DNA of 41,885 nucleotides from Thamnocephalis sphaerospora. Taxonomy: Eukaryota; Zoopagomycota; Zoopagomycetes; Zoopagales; Sigmoideomycetaceae. The notes below the pieces were generated by a model. The model saw only the letters and a program-made list of their open reading frames with translations, searched no databases and was not told the origin of the DNA. Location: positions 1-41,885 of the forward strand of contig KZ992491.1 of NCBI GenBank assembly GCA_003614735.1, read 5' to 3'. This document shows positions 21,459 through 30,900 of the stretch, one piece after another. Each line of letters opens with the position of its first letter. Positions within the stretch are counted from its first letter, which is position 1. The position numbers and the translations under genes are program-made.

Positions 21459-24349
21459 CTATCCATGTGTCTGTTCTTTGATGCTGTCCAAAGTGGCCAC
21501 TGCCTCCGGCAACGCCGGCGAATGCGAAGCAAGCAGAGGCTGTCTGTGATTTCCACGTAGTAACCGCTTAAACAGCTGGTGACTTTCTGTGTAGCTGTGA
21601 TGGCGAAGTGTGTGCATGGTAGTGCGATCAAGCGCCTCAAGAGTGCTGCTTTTGGCACGAGTAGCGACAAAGGGAGTTTGGGGCTGCAGCACCGGCCATT
21701 CATCGTTGTAGTGTACATAAACAGCCAGATCGACTGCTTGAGCTGGTGATACAGGTGTCTGGATCGTCGGTGAAAGGGAGGACGGCTTGGGTGTTGGTGC
21801 TGAAGTAGGAACAGATGGTTCGCATGCTGGCACTGGCGACGATGGTGATTGGTCGGCCGCTGGCACAGACGGCGAGGGCGCGCATACCGGCGAGGAGGGC
21901 GGAGACTGTTCGAGCGCCGGTACGGGTGATGGAGCTTGAGCGCGAAGTTGCTCAGTAGCCGGTTCAGGCGATGGAGTCTGAGCATGGGGTTGCTCCGTGG
22001 TCGGCTCAGGCGATGGTGATGTCCGAATAGGAGATTGGGTGGTGGGCTTTTCCGGCGCTGCTGCAGGTGTCAAGGGCACATTTGCAGGCAGTGGCACTTT
22101 ATCCGGTGCCTGTGCAGGTGAAGAAGCCAGAGTGGCAGGAGACGGTGGCGGCACTGGTGATTGTGCATGTGGCGAGGAAGGTGTAGGCGTCCGAGAGAGC
22201 AGCGGCATGGACGACTGCGCAGGTGAAGAGGAGAGCAGTGGCATGGGTGAATCGCATTCTTGCGGCTGTGGCGACATTTCCTGTCTGCCCAGCCGCTGCT
22301 GAAGAGAAAGAAGATGACCTTCCAGCTCACTTAGCAGCTGGGTATCATCATCCAGGGCCCTGTCAATGTCCATTGCCTCGCATTCCACATGGTGCATGGC
22401 ATCGAGCTCATCATCAGAGCCCTTGGAGCAAAACACAGTCTGACGTTAGTGCATGCGATACCTGTTGTCGCGCCAAGATTCTACCTCAATTTCGCTCTGA
22501 TGCGCGTCTTGTATTTGCTTCTCTGTCTCTCTTGCACGTTCCTGTTCACTGCAGACATGCCAAGCGTTAGTCTGTGTGCGTGGATCTCCTAAATCGCGGC
22601 GCAACGCAAGACGTACGCATACTTTGCTTCCAGTTCACCAAGTCTTTCCGTTTGTTGTTCAACCTGAAGCTTGAGCTCATCGACTTGCTGTTCATTTGCG
22701 ACGCATTGACGCGCAAGCAGATCTGCGAGCAGCTCTACGCGCTGAACAAGTGTATCCTCTGTTAGGTCTGTAATCATAGCGGCGGCCTCCTCGCTCGGCG
22801 TGCCACTCCAGTCGACCGTTTGGATCATCTGCAGCAGCTCATCTCGTTCATGAAACTACAGACAGCACAGCACTGGTGTCAGCAGCATATCGCAGGAGCA
22901 GCGCAAAGACGTACTCACTGGGAATGTCTGTTCCAGCTCGGCGTGATCTTTTATATCTCTCAGCATGGACTCTTTCTTCTCCAGCTCCACAAGCTCTTGC
23001 TGCAGTTTCAGCACTTGTGGCTAGTTGTGTTGCAGACGCAAACGTCAGCTACGCACGCATGACAATGCAATCTGTCGTAGATCAGCTACCTTGAGCGCTG
23101 TAAACCTATTTGCAGCCTCGCGGTGTCGAAGAAACTCAGCGTCGGCTTCATTGAGATTGCCCAGTGCCTGGAGTGCAGCCGATGCGACGGCAGCGGATGC
23201 AATACCACTGCAAATTGGGCTTTCACTCGCATTTGGCAGCACAGGTGCCAACGGTTGCTGCAAGGTTTGCACGCTTTCTTTGTTGTTCTGGTCGTCCGCA
23301 GCATGCTCCTGCACCACTTGTTCAGTGTGTTCAGCATTTTTTTCTGCCGGTGCTGGTGCGCAAACTATTGGACTAGCCGGACGAGCACACTTTGGTGGTG
23401 TTCGTGCCAGGTTGCGCCGCGGCGAAAAGACTGCTGCTGCTGAGACATCCTCCGTAAGATGGAGGCGAGCCTGGAGCGGCTTTGCGGTGTGCTTTGCTAC
23501 CACTGGTGTTGCTACATTCTCTCCGCTGTCACCCATCCTAGTCTCTGTACCCGCGCCATCGGAGTGAAGCATTGGCTCTTCGGATGTGTTCGGCACAGAG
23601 ACGACTTGTGGTGGTGTGCGCGCAAGTGTGTTTTGCGACCTGAAAATGTTTGCATGCTCCTCTGCGTTGCGTTTAGTGACTGCTGCTGGTGGCACAGGTT
23701 TTGTTGGAGGAGTGGCCGGCGCATCAGCCATCACGACATCCACATGCTGCGCCGCTGTCGGCGTCGGGTCCGCCCCTGCATCGTCTGCGACAGGTTTATC
23801 ACTGCTTGGTGGCAGCTTCTACGTGGGACGTGTATGTCAAGTCTGGTTAGAGTACTGCAATATGTTTGCGCATCCACTGGACCAATACCTCGCTGGCAAC
23901 TTTCGCCTGCTGTGGTGGCGGCGTACGCTTCAGTTGCTTGCGTGGGCTGAACACTAGCGCTGCTTCGGGCGTACCAGGCTGTGCCAGTTTGCGTGTTATC
24001 GGCTGACGCACGCGCGTTAACGTTTGCTCGTGTATGCCCTACCATAAGCAGGCACGTACCTGTGCACGGTCGGTTGCAGACGGACGTGGCGGCGTACGCG
24101 CCAGCTGCTGACCCGTCGGGATTCTGTGCGCATCCTTGTTATTGGTGACAGAAAGTAGCGAGGGCGACTGCACATCGTCCGCCTGCCCGCTGATGTGTGC
24201 TGCATTGATGGTGCCCAGCGGGGTACGCGCCAGCTGTCGCCCCTACCAAGCACAAGAGCCGCGCAAGTCAGCAAGCTCAGCGTCCAAAGTCTATGCGGCG
24301 CCAGCCGTATGTGTCATACCGGGTGCGGAATGTCGGACGGATTGGACAT
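21459..24349 (-). CDS. unrecognised disordered/coiled-coil protein with repeated LARTP motifs
   Basis: Eight exons (24320-24349, 24060-24242, 23889-24002, 23090-23818, 22919-23020, 22623-22855, 22485-22548, 21459-22421) give 805 residues in one consistent frame. I recognise no family. The N-terminal ~350 residues are disordered and carry five copies of a short motif around residues 14, 57, 95, 174 and 246 (RQLARTP, QQLARTPP, FSPRKQLKRTPP, FRSQNTLARTPP, FSPRRNLARTPP). Residues ~350-500 form coiled coils (VLKLQQELVELEKKESML; VDELKLQVEQQTERLGELE). After residue ~535 comes a Pro/Ser-rich region with loose PSPEPATEQ-type repeats, then a less biased tail. The many SP/TP sites suggest regulation by a proline-directed kinase such as Cdk1, and the layout would suit a scaffold or chromosome/spindle protein. 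That is inference only. Confidence 0.72.
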
Positions 24350-24505
24350 GCTGTTGACAAACAAACAAGAAAGACGCACTGGAGGTAAACAAACGTCTGG
24401 CCAACGTGCGCATTACAAGTCCGCACGAAGAGCACCACTTTAGTTAATCATGTGCATGCCCACCCCAAAGATAAACGACGACTATACCGCACGCGCAACA
24501 CTCGG

Positions 24506-25408
24506 CTACTTGCCGCTAAGCAAGGCTGTGCAGTTGATTGAGCCGCCATTTTGAACGTGCTTTTGCGCTGCGGTGCCCTCAAGCCAGGGGTCCAGTGGCT
24601 GATTTAGAAAGTAGATGACGCCATTGGAAAGTACATACGGCTCACGTATGACCGTCGCGCAATTGATGTACATCTGACGGCCGCCATGGCGCGCTATGAT
24701 AGGCAGCGGCGATTTGCTGTCATCCTCAAACGAGTTGCTGCGCAGAACTGCGTTTGTCTCGTTGGCCAGCTTTCCCAGGTTCAGCAGGCCGTTTGTCACG
24801 ATATGGTACGAGAAAACATACGAGTATTCTGCGCTGCCATTGTTGCTCTGTAGCGACTGTTTCCACCCTTTCTGGAAGATTGTACCGCTATCCAGGGGAA
24901 CAAACATCGTTATCCGCAGGTTCTTGTCGCTCAAGCGTTCTTTGTATCGCGGAATCGACGTAGCAATGGTGTAAAAGTTGGTGGAATTCTCGAAGAAATA
25001 GAGGGCATCCAGGATGGTGTAGCCGCTGGTGTCCTTATTCTGGAATTTGGTCACATCGGCCGGGGTCAACAGCGCTCCATCTGTTTTGTTGGTAATTTCT
25101 CCTCGCACTTTTAGCGGTGGATGTGGCTCCGGATAGAGCGCCGGTGTCTGCCCCGGCTGCATCAGCGGCAGAGCGCTGTTATCGGTAAAGCCTGCTTTGG
25201 GGGTTGGAGCGCCGGGCAGCTCCTGTGGCATCGCACTCACGCCAATGGTGCCAGACAATTCAGAGCCGGCTATGGCCATGGCTAGTGCAAACACTAAAAG
25301 TGAAAATAGCGGTGACACAAAGCGAACAAAGACAGCGTTGCGCAGGCTTTTTGGCGAGGCACGGCCTGGCTCGCGGCCATTCGCGCCGACGTCGGTAGCT
25401 GCAGTCAT
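24506..25408 (-). CDS. membrane-anchored fasciclin (FAS1) domain protein
   Basis: Single exon, 300 residues from ATG 25408. The frame runs upstream to 25555, so a longer form is possible, but that extension lacks features. Residues ~25-47 (FVRFVSPLFSLLVFALAMAI) are one membrane segment after a short polar N-terminus, giving type II topology or an uncleaved signal. Residues ~130-275 form one FAS1 domain: SGYTILDALYFFENS, LRITMFVPLDSGTIF (the H1 box), VFSYHIVTNGLLNL, and the H2-like INCATVIREPYVLSNGVIYF. N-glycosylation sequons NST, NGS, NET and NCT are present. FAS1 proteins usually act in cell adhesion or at the cell surface; some fungal ones sit at the vacuole. No GPI signal is seen. Confidence 0.85.
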   Translation of the reverse strand: MTAATDVGANGREPGRASPKSLRNAVFVRFVSPLFSLLVFALAMAIAGSELSGTIGVSAMPQELPGAPTPKAGFTDNSALPLMQPGQTPALYPEPHPPLKVRGEITNKTDGALLTPADVTKFQNKDTSGYTILDALYFFENSTNFYTIATSIPRYKERLSDKNLRITMFVPLDSGTIFQKGWKQSLQSNNGSAEYSYVFSYHIVTNGLLNLGKLANETNAVLRSNSFEDDSKSPLPIIARHGGRQMYINCATVIREPYVLSNGVIYFLNQPLDPWLEGTAAQKHVQNGGSINCTALLSGK

Positions 25409-27095
25409 GAATAGTTGAGAGCCTCGGGTGCGGATGAGGTATGCCAAGCGGCCAGGCACTGCGTTAGTGTAAAGAATGCTATGCGGCCGTTGCTTTTGCT
25501 GTACAGGGGAGTGTGCAACTGCACATGCACACTGGAAGATGGAGAAAGCACGCACGCGCGCTCACAATGCTGAAATGCAATATGGCAGATGGTAGGTCTG
25601 CACAGCGCACCGGTGATGAATGGTGCAATGCCGATGGAAGGAACAGAAATGCGGAATGAGGTGCCGTGGCTGCGGAAGGAAGCAGAGCGGCGGCAATACG
25701 CAATTTGTACGCGATGACGACAACGAGTGGATCACTATTAATAGACGGCACCCAAGCAAAGGCGAGCGAGAAAGAGGTTCTCGACATGCCAACGGCCGTC
25801 GTGCGTTTCGCGCAGCATGTAAGCCCCACAGTACGATGAATATCGAGGCCAAGTGCTACAGCAAGATATGGCGGCAAGCACGGCTGTAATTGATTCCATG
25901 GCTGAGGCTACTGCATGCCGCAGCTTAGCACGGAGATAACACCGGCAGCAAAGGCTGCGACTACCAGCGACAGAGCGTGATCCCCGATGACGCGCTGACA
26001 GGACGCCACGATGGCTAAGGAACGCCGCACCCGTATCGAGAGAATGACGACTGCCGTGTGCCGGTGTCATTGTTGAGGCCAGGCGGTGCTACACTGCCGC
26101 CAATGCCGGTGCCCCGTCACAATGTCCAGGTCGCTATTTCCGGCAAAAACGTCAACCCGGCATTCTATTACTGTCGAGCATCCCCAATACCTTGCCACAT
26201 ACTTTTAAATGCAGCTGCACCTCCTCAGTCTGGCTGTATATGCCTGGACTGTACCAGCTTTCTGCCCATCGGAATGCAGCGCTGCAGAGCACTTTATTAA
26301 GCGTCACATTTGCTACGGCGTTTTGCAACTTTTGCTGTGCTGCTGGTGTTTGACTAGTTCATCCTGAAGCAGGACTACAAAGAGTGCAGGCAGGCATGAG
26401 CCAAGGTAACCCAGGGTTTGTACGCCAGACGGGAAACGTACCTCGAGACAACGCCGTACAGCGTCTCTCCGCAACGACTCGGAGACGCCAATACCAGCTG
26501 AAAGTGCATTTACCGCTTAGAATGGCTTGGTGTGCTACTGAAGCAATTTGATGCCTGTGTTACACTCGCGTTTGCTGTATTGCCTAGTGAAAGCGGGCAG
26601 GGGCTTTGCCTAAAACATGCTGCTTATCAGGTTGGACGTGTTCCTGGTATGGCATTTTGCTACTTTCAAGACGAAACAAGAGTAACAGCTTTGACCTTGT
26701 AATCGAGGCGATAGCGCAGTGGTAACGCCGAGTAAACCTGTAACACTGACCAGAGTTTGGCGCTGCAAACTCGGCCGTATCTGTGCTTACAAAGTATATA
26801 TATACCGCCATCAAGTTGCTTTCACTCGACAGGCGGTATTCACTTGTCTGTCCGCTGTCTCATTGCCCATTACCATCGTTTTCCACTCGCTCACTATTGG
26901 GCGCCATCGTCTAGCGCCAGCACAACGCTAATACCGTCCGGCGCACATCACCTTGACAGGCTAAATACTGATTTTTGGGCTCACCTGGCGTGTAGCTTCC
27001 TAAATCTTGTTTGGTCCCATATCCGCAAGTCCAGTAGCCTCCGTACGTGACATTTGTCCGTCCAACTTTATATAACACTTGCAAGCTTTGTCAGC
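25409..27095. other. intergenic, no supported gene
   Basis: About 1.7 kb. Minus-strand frames at 25479-25877 and 25738-26070 overlap in different registers without any recognisable domain. A tRNA A-box look-alike (TAGCGCAGTGGTAACGC) lies at about 26711 but has no matching acceptor stem or B box. TATATATA occurs near 26796. No gene is supported. Confidence 0.45.
27069..27075 (+). promoter_or_regulatory. TATA-like box upstream of the small secreted protein gene
   Basis: TATATAA lies 21 bases before ATG 27096, within CTTTATATAACAC. If it is functional, transcription would start very near or inside the start codon region, so the next Met or a longer leader should be considered. Confidence 0.35.
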
Positions 27096-27680
27096 ATGAA
27101 CACCACCACCGCTCTCCTTTCCGTCGCCGCATGTCTGATGCTGTGCATCAGCAACCAGAAAATTGCTGCCGTACCGTTGAACCCTACGTCCGGCAGCATA
27201 ATTCAGGTTACGCGACGGGCGCCCCAACTGATCCCCATTCCTGGAAATCTTCAACAGCTGCCACTCCTCGGTGGCGCAAAATCAGTTCCGCAACTGCCAA
27301 ATCCAACGCTTTTGCCGGGAGTCATCCCTAGCCCTGTCGGCAATGACAACTCGCTGCCGGAGACGATGCCTCCAGCACAGGTCCCGACGCCCGTCTCATT
27401 TCCGAGTGGATCTTCAGTAGCACCAAAAAGTGACGATGACTTTGGCCGTGATAACTCTGGCCGTGGTAGTTTGGGCAGCAGCAATTCTGGCAGCGGTAGC
27501 TCTGGCCACAGGGGCTCTGGTCATGATGATTCTGACCGCTGGTCTTCGCATTCTGACGATAACAGCCGTTCTGGTCCTCGTCGTCTGAGCCGTGTTTCCG
27601 ACTGGCGTAAGCCAGCTTATGGCGACACTGGGTTTGGCAAGTTGACAACCCCATGGTCAGCGCACGATGACTCGCAGTAG
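27096..27680 (+). CDS. small secreted protein of unknown function
   Basis: Single exon, 194 residues from ATG 27096 (the in-frame Met at 27054 would spoil the signal peptide). Residues 1-24 are a clear signal peptide (NTTTALLSVAACLMLCIS, with cleavage probably after SNQKIAA). The mature chain starts with a Pro/Leu-rich section (LIPIPGNLQQLPLLGG) and continues into a Ser/Gly/Asp/Arg-rich low-complexity section from about residue 115 (SGRGSLGSSNSGSGSSG). No Cys remain in the mature part, so it is not a disulphide-stabilised effector. I recognise no family. It may be a cell-wall or extracellular structural protein, but nothing in the neighbourhood helps. Confidence 0.65.
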   Translation: MNTTTALLSVAACLMLCISNQKIAAVPLNPTSGSIIQVTRRAPQLIPIPGNLQQLPLLGGAKSVPQLPNPTLLPGVIPSPVGNDNSLPETMPPAQVPTPVSFPSGSSVAPKSDDDFGRDNSGRGSLGSSNSGSGSSGHRGSGHDDSDRWSSHSDDNSRSGPRRLSRVSDWRKPAYGDTGFGKLTTPWSAHDDSQ

Positions 27681-27982
27681 TGCTCATTAGGCATACGCAA
27701 ACGTGCGTTTGCGTGTGAGGCGTCGACCTTGCAATGCCCACTGACGCTAATATGCAATATGTGTCGATGCTGCTCTATCCGGTCTATGGTGACATGCATC
27801 GAGCCGCTCGTCTTTGCATAGCAGCATCACCGCACTTGTCCGCCCGTGCGCACTAGCAGCTATCACGGTGCCGCTCTCTCATCACATATAATACAAACTA
27901 ATATTTAATTGCTGTGTGCAATAATGGCCGATTAGCGCACAATGTGATGGCGCTGGTCGAGTCGTATTCGCGCTACGGCCAT
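27681..27982. other. convergent 3' spacer
   Basis: 302 bases between the secreted-protein stop and the SMC1 stop, which face each other. A+T-rich near 27886-27912 (ATATAATACAAACTAATATTT), which could serve 3'-end formation for either gene. Confidence 0.4.
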
Positions 27983-30900
27983 CTACTCTTCATACTCATC
28001 CAACTGAAGGGACGCAGATTGTTACGTTAGCAATTTGATGTGATTCAACCAAATCGAGACTATCGCAGCTCACCTTGAGCGTAAGTACTCTGCTACTGTT
28101 GGTATCCTGGTCGCGGTAGATGCCGACCAAAGACTGCGCTCGTTCGTAGAGCGTGTTATTCAAAGAGATGATAATGAACTGTGCCCGGTCCGCGACACAC
28201 TGCTCGCGAATGTATGCAGCAATACGCGCTACGTTTGCGTTGTCAAGTGCGGCATCCACTTCATCCATGACGAAAAACGGTGCGGGGCGATAGCTGGCAG
28301 TGTAAACGCCCAATTAGCCAGCTGATGCACCGATCAGTATGGCACGTACGCACCTATGGATGGCCAATAGAAGCGCAAATGCCGCCACTGTTTTCTCGCC
28401 TCCAGAAAGCTGGTCCATATCCCTGAACCGCTTGAGTGGAGGCATGGCATGGTAGCGGATTCCCTCGAGATACGGCTCCTGTACGCGGGGTCAAAACGCC
28501 GAACGCAGTCCCACATGCTCACCAAGCGCAGTACTTGCCTCGGTGTTTTCCACGCTCAGATATGCTGTGCCACCCAGCGGGAATGCTGTGCTTTTGGTCA
28601 AGTCCTTGTAGATTTGATCAATCTGCCCTTCAACGTGGCCAAACGCTTCCATGAAACGCCGATGGCTGCGCAGTGTTAGCGGCCGAGTCCCGTTGCGCGA
28701 GTGACATAGTAACTGACGCTACGTCCAGCTTACCGCTCTTGCTTCACTTCCAAAAATCGGCCCTTGGCTTCGTGCGCCTCCTTGCGAGCACGCTCAAAGT
28801 CGCGCTCAGTCTCCTTGAGGCGATTCTCGACGCCATCCAAGCTAGCAAGACCACTCACGGTGAGTCTTTTGCTGACGCCGTATTACAACAATCCACTATA
28901 ATCTCGCACATACCGCTCGAGTGCACGCAGATTTGGCGCAATACGCTCCACTTCTGCAGCTACTTCGGTCAGACGATCTTCATAGTTTTGACCAAACTGA
29001 TCGTCGTCACGTCGACGTGCGGCATCGTCCAAGGGGCCAAAATCGATTTCAACCGGCCAGTCGCGCGATCGCATCGACGCCAGTGAACCCTGCCCGCCAA
29101 GGCCGTGCTCACTAGGCTCGTCAACCTCCATCTCCTCCATGCCAAAGTTTTCTCCAGCCTATATGGACGCTGCACCATTAGATAGACGTCAGATATGCCG
29201 TGTGCGGCAATACAGACCTCTGCATCCTCCATTGGCACATCCTCTAGAGAACCGCGCACAAGCGGCACTTGGATTTCATCCAAACGGCACCGACGCAGCG
29301 TCGAGATACGTTCAGAGCCCAGCTTTTCCAAATCAGATTGCTGCACAGACATTTCGTTAGACGCTGGGCAAACACGCATGGCACAACAATAACGCCACCT
29401 TTTCCATCACCAGCTTTGCCATTTCGTCGACTCCCCTGTCAAGCCGAGTCACATTTTGCCGGGCCTGCGAGACAGTTTCCGAATGGGCGGCAGCGTTCTC
29501 GCGGCAGGCCTTCAGCTCACTCTCGGTGCGCTCCAGTTCGCCCAGACCATCCTGCTCGCTCCGCAAAATGCTTTCTTTCTCCTCATGGAGGCTTTGAAGC
29601 TTGTGCAACTCAGCACCAAGCGTATCCTGCGTCTTACGAGCACGCTCTTCCATCGCATCCAGCTGCTGTTTCTCAAATGCGAGTCTAGATGCAGTGTTGT
29701 CACTGATTAGTTTGGTTTGCATGGGAGTAAACGTAGACGGGTACTTGCAGGTTTTCCAGCTTGGATCGCTGCACAGAAAACTGCAGCCGCTTCTCGTTTG
29801 CCTGCTGCGACATTCGTAGCTGGCCATTTTCGTACTCGCGAATACTAGCCACATTAATGGAAGCGCAGAATGCGGCAAAGAGACGGTCCTCCACGGCATG
29901 TAGCGCAGGGTACCGTGCCTGGATGCTTTCTGCTGCCGCCGCCAGGCGCGACCTGATCTGCTCGAGGCGCGGTTGCAGTTGCTTCATTTCCTGACGTGCG
30001 TTTTCAATTTGCTGCTGCACTGCGGCCAATTTGCGCTTGGTGGCACTCTAGATGCAGCGGTGAGTGTAAGCGACAGACTCTATATAATGACGGCTTCTTG
30101 TTACTAACCATATCTTCCCTCATATAGCCAAGGCGTGCCTCCAGTCCGGACACCTCCGCCTGAATCTTTTCATCAGAGGCCACCTGGCGTCGCTCCTGTC
30201 CCAGCTCCTTGAGCTGCGCCACCAGTGAATCACGCGCCCGTTTCATCGCTTCAAATGTACCGGTTGGAATCAGTGTTGTCACGGGATGAGCAGCATCATA
30301 CTCACCTTCCACCTCGCGCTCTTCCCAGCGTTGAGCTGCCGAGCGCGTGTCCGTGCGGCCGCCCGTCATTAATCCGCTTTTGTGGATAACGATGCCATCC
30401 AGGGTAACGGCTGTTGGTAGCTGCGGTAAGCTGTCTGTCTGTGCAATAAACGTCTAGACAACACGCGCATGCAGCTTACCCTTCACCTTTAAGCCGTCAT
30501 CATAGCAAAGCTTGCGCGCTGTTGTCAACGTATCGCACACAATTGTACTGCCACACACATACTGCATGGCGCGCTCCAGAGATACATCGTACGTACTGTC
30601 ACAAAGAGTGCGGGTTAAGGTTGTGGTCTGAGCAGAATTGCGCAACAGCATCAATGTGTACGCTTCAAGGATATTGCAAGATATCGGCGAGAAGACGGAC
30701 ATCCTGTGACAAGGAGCGCAGCTTTTCGTTGATGCTCGGCGCCTGTATCGTGTCTAGCGGTAGAAAAGTAGCCTGTCCAATGCGCTGCTCACGCATATAC
30801 TGCAAACAAAATGTGGATGATTAAAGACACGCATCGAAGCGCACGACTCTATCGGCCACCGCTCACCTGAATGCACTCGATTGCCGTAGCCTCTCTATCC

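Noticed and set aside
26705-26775. tRNA-like segment (TAGCGCAGTGGTAACGC)
   Set aside because: It matches an A box and D arm only. No complementary acceptor stem and no GGTTCGAAT-type B box follow, although a GAGTTTG/CAAACTC hairpin does. Not a functional tRNA.
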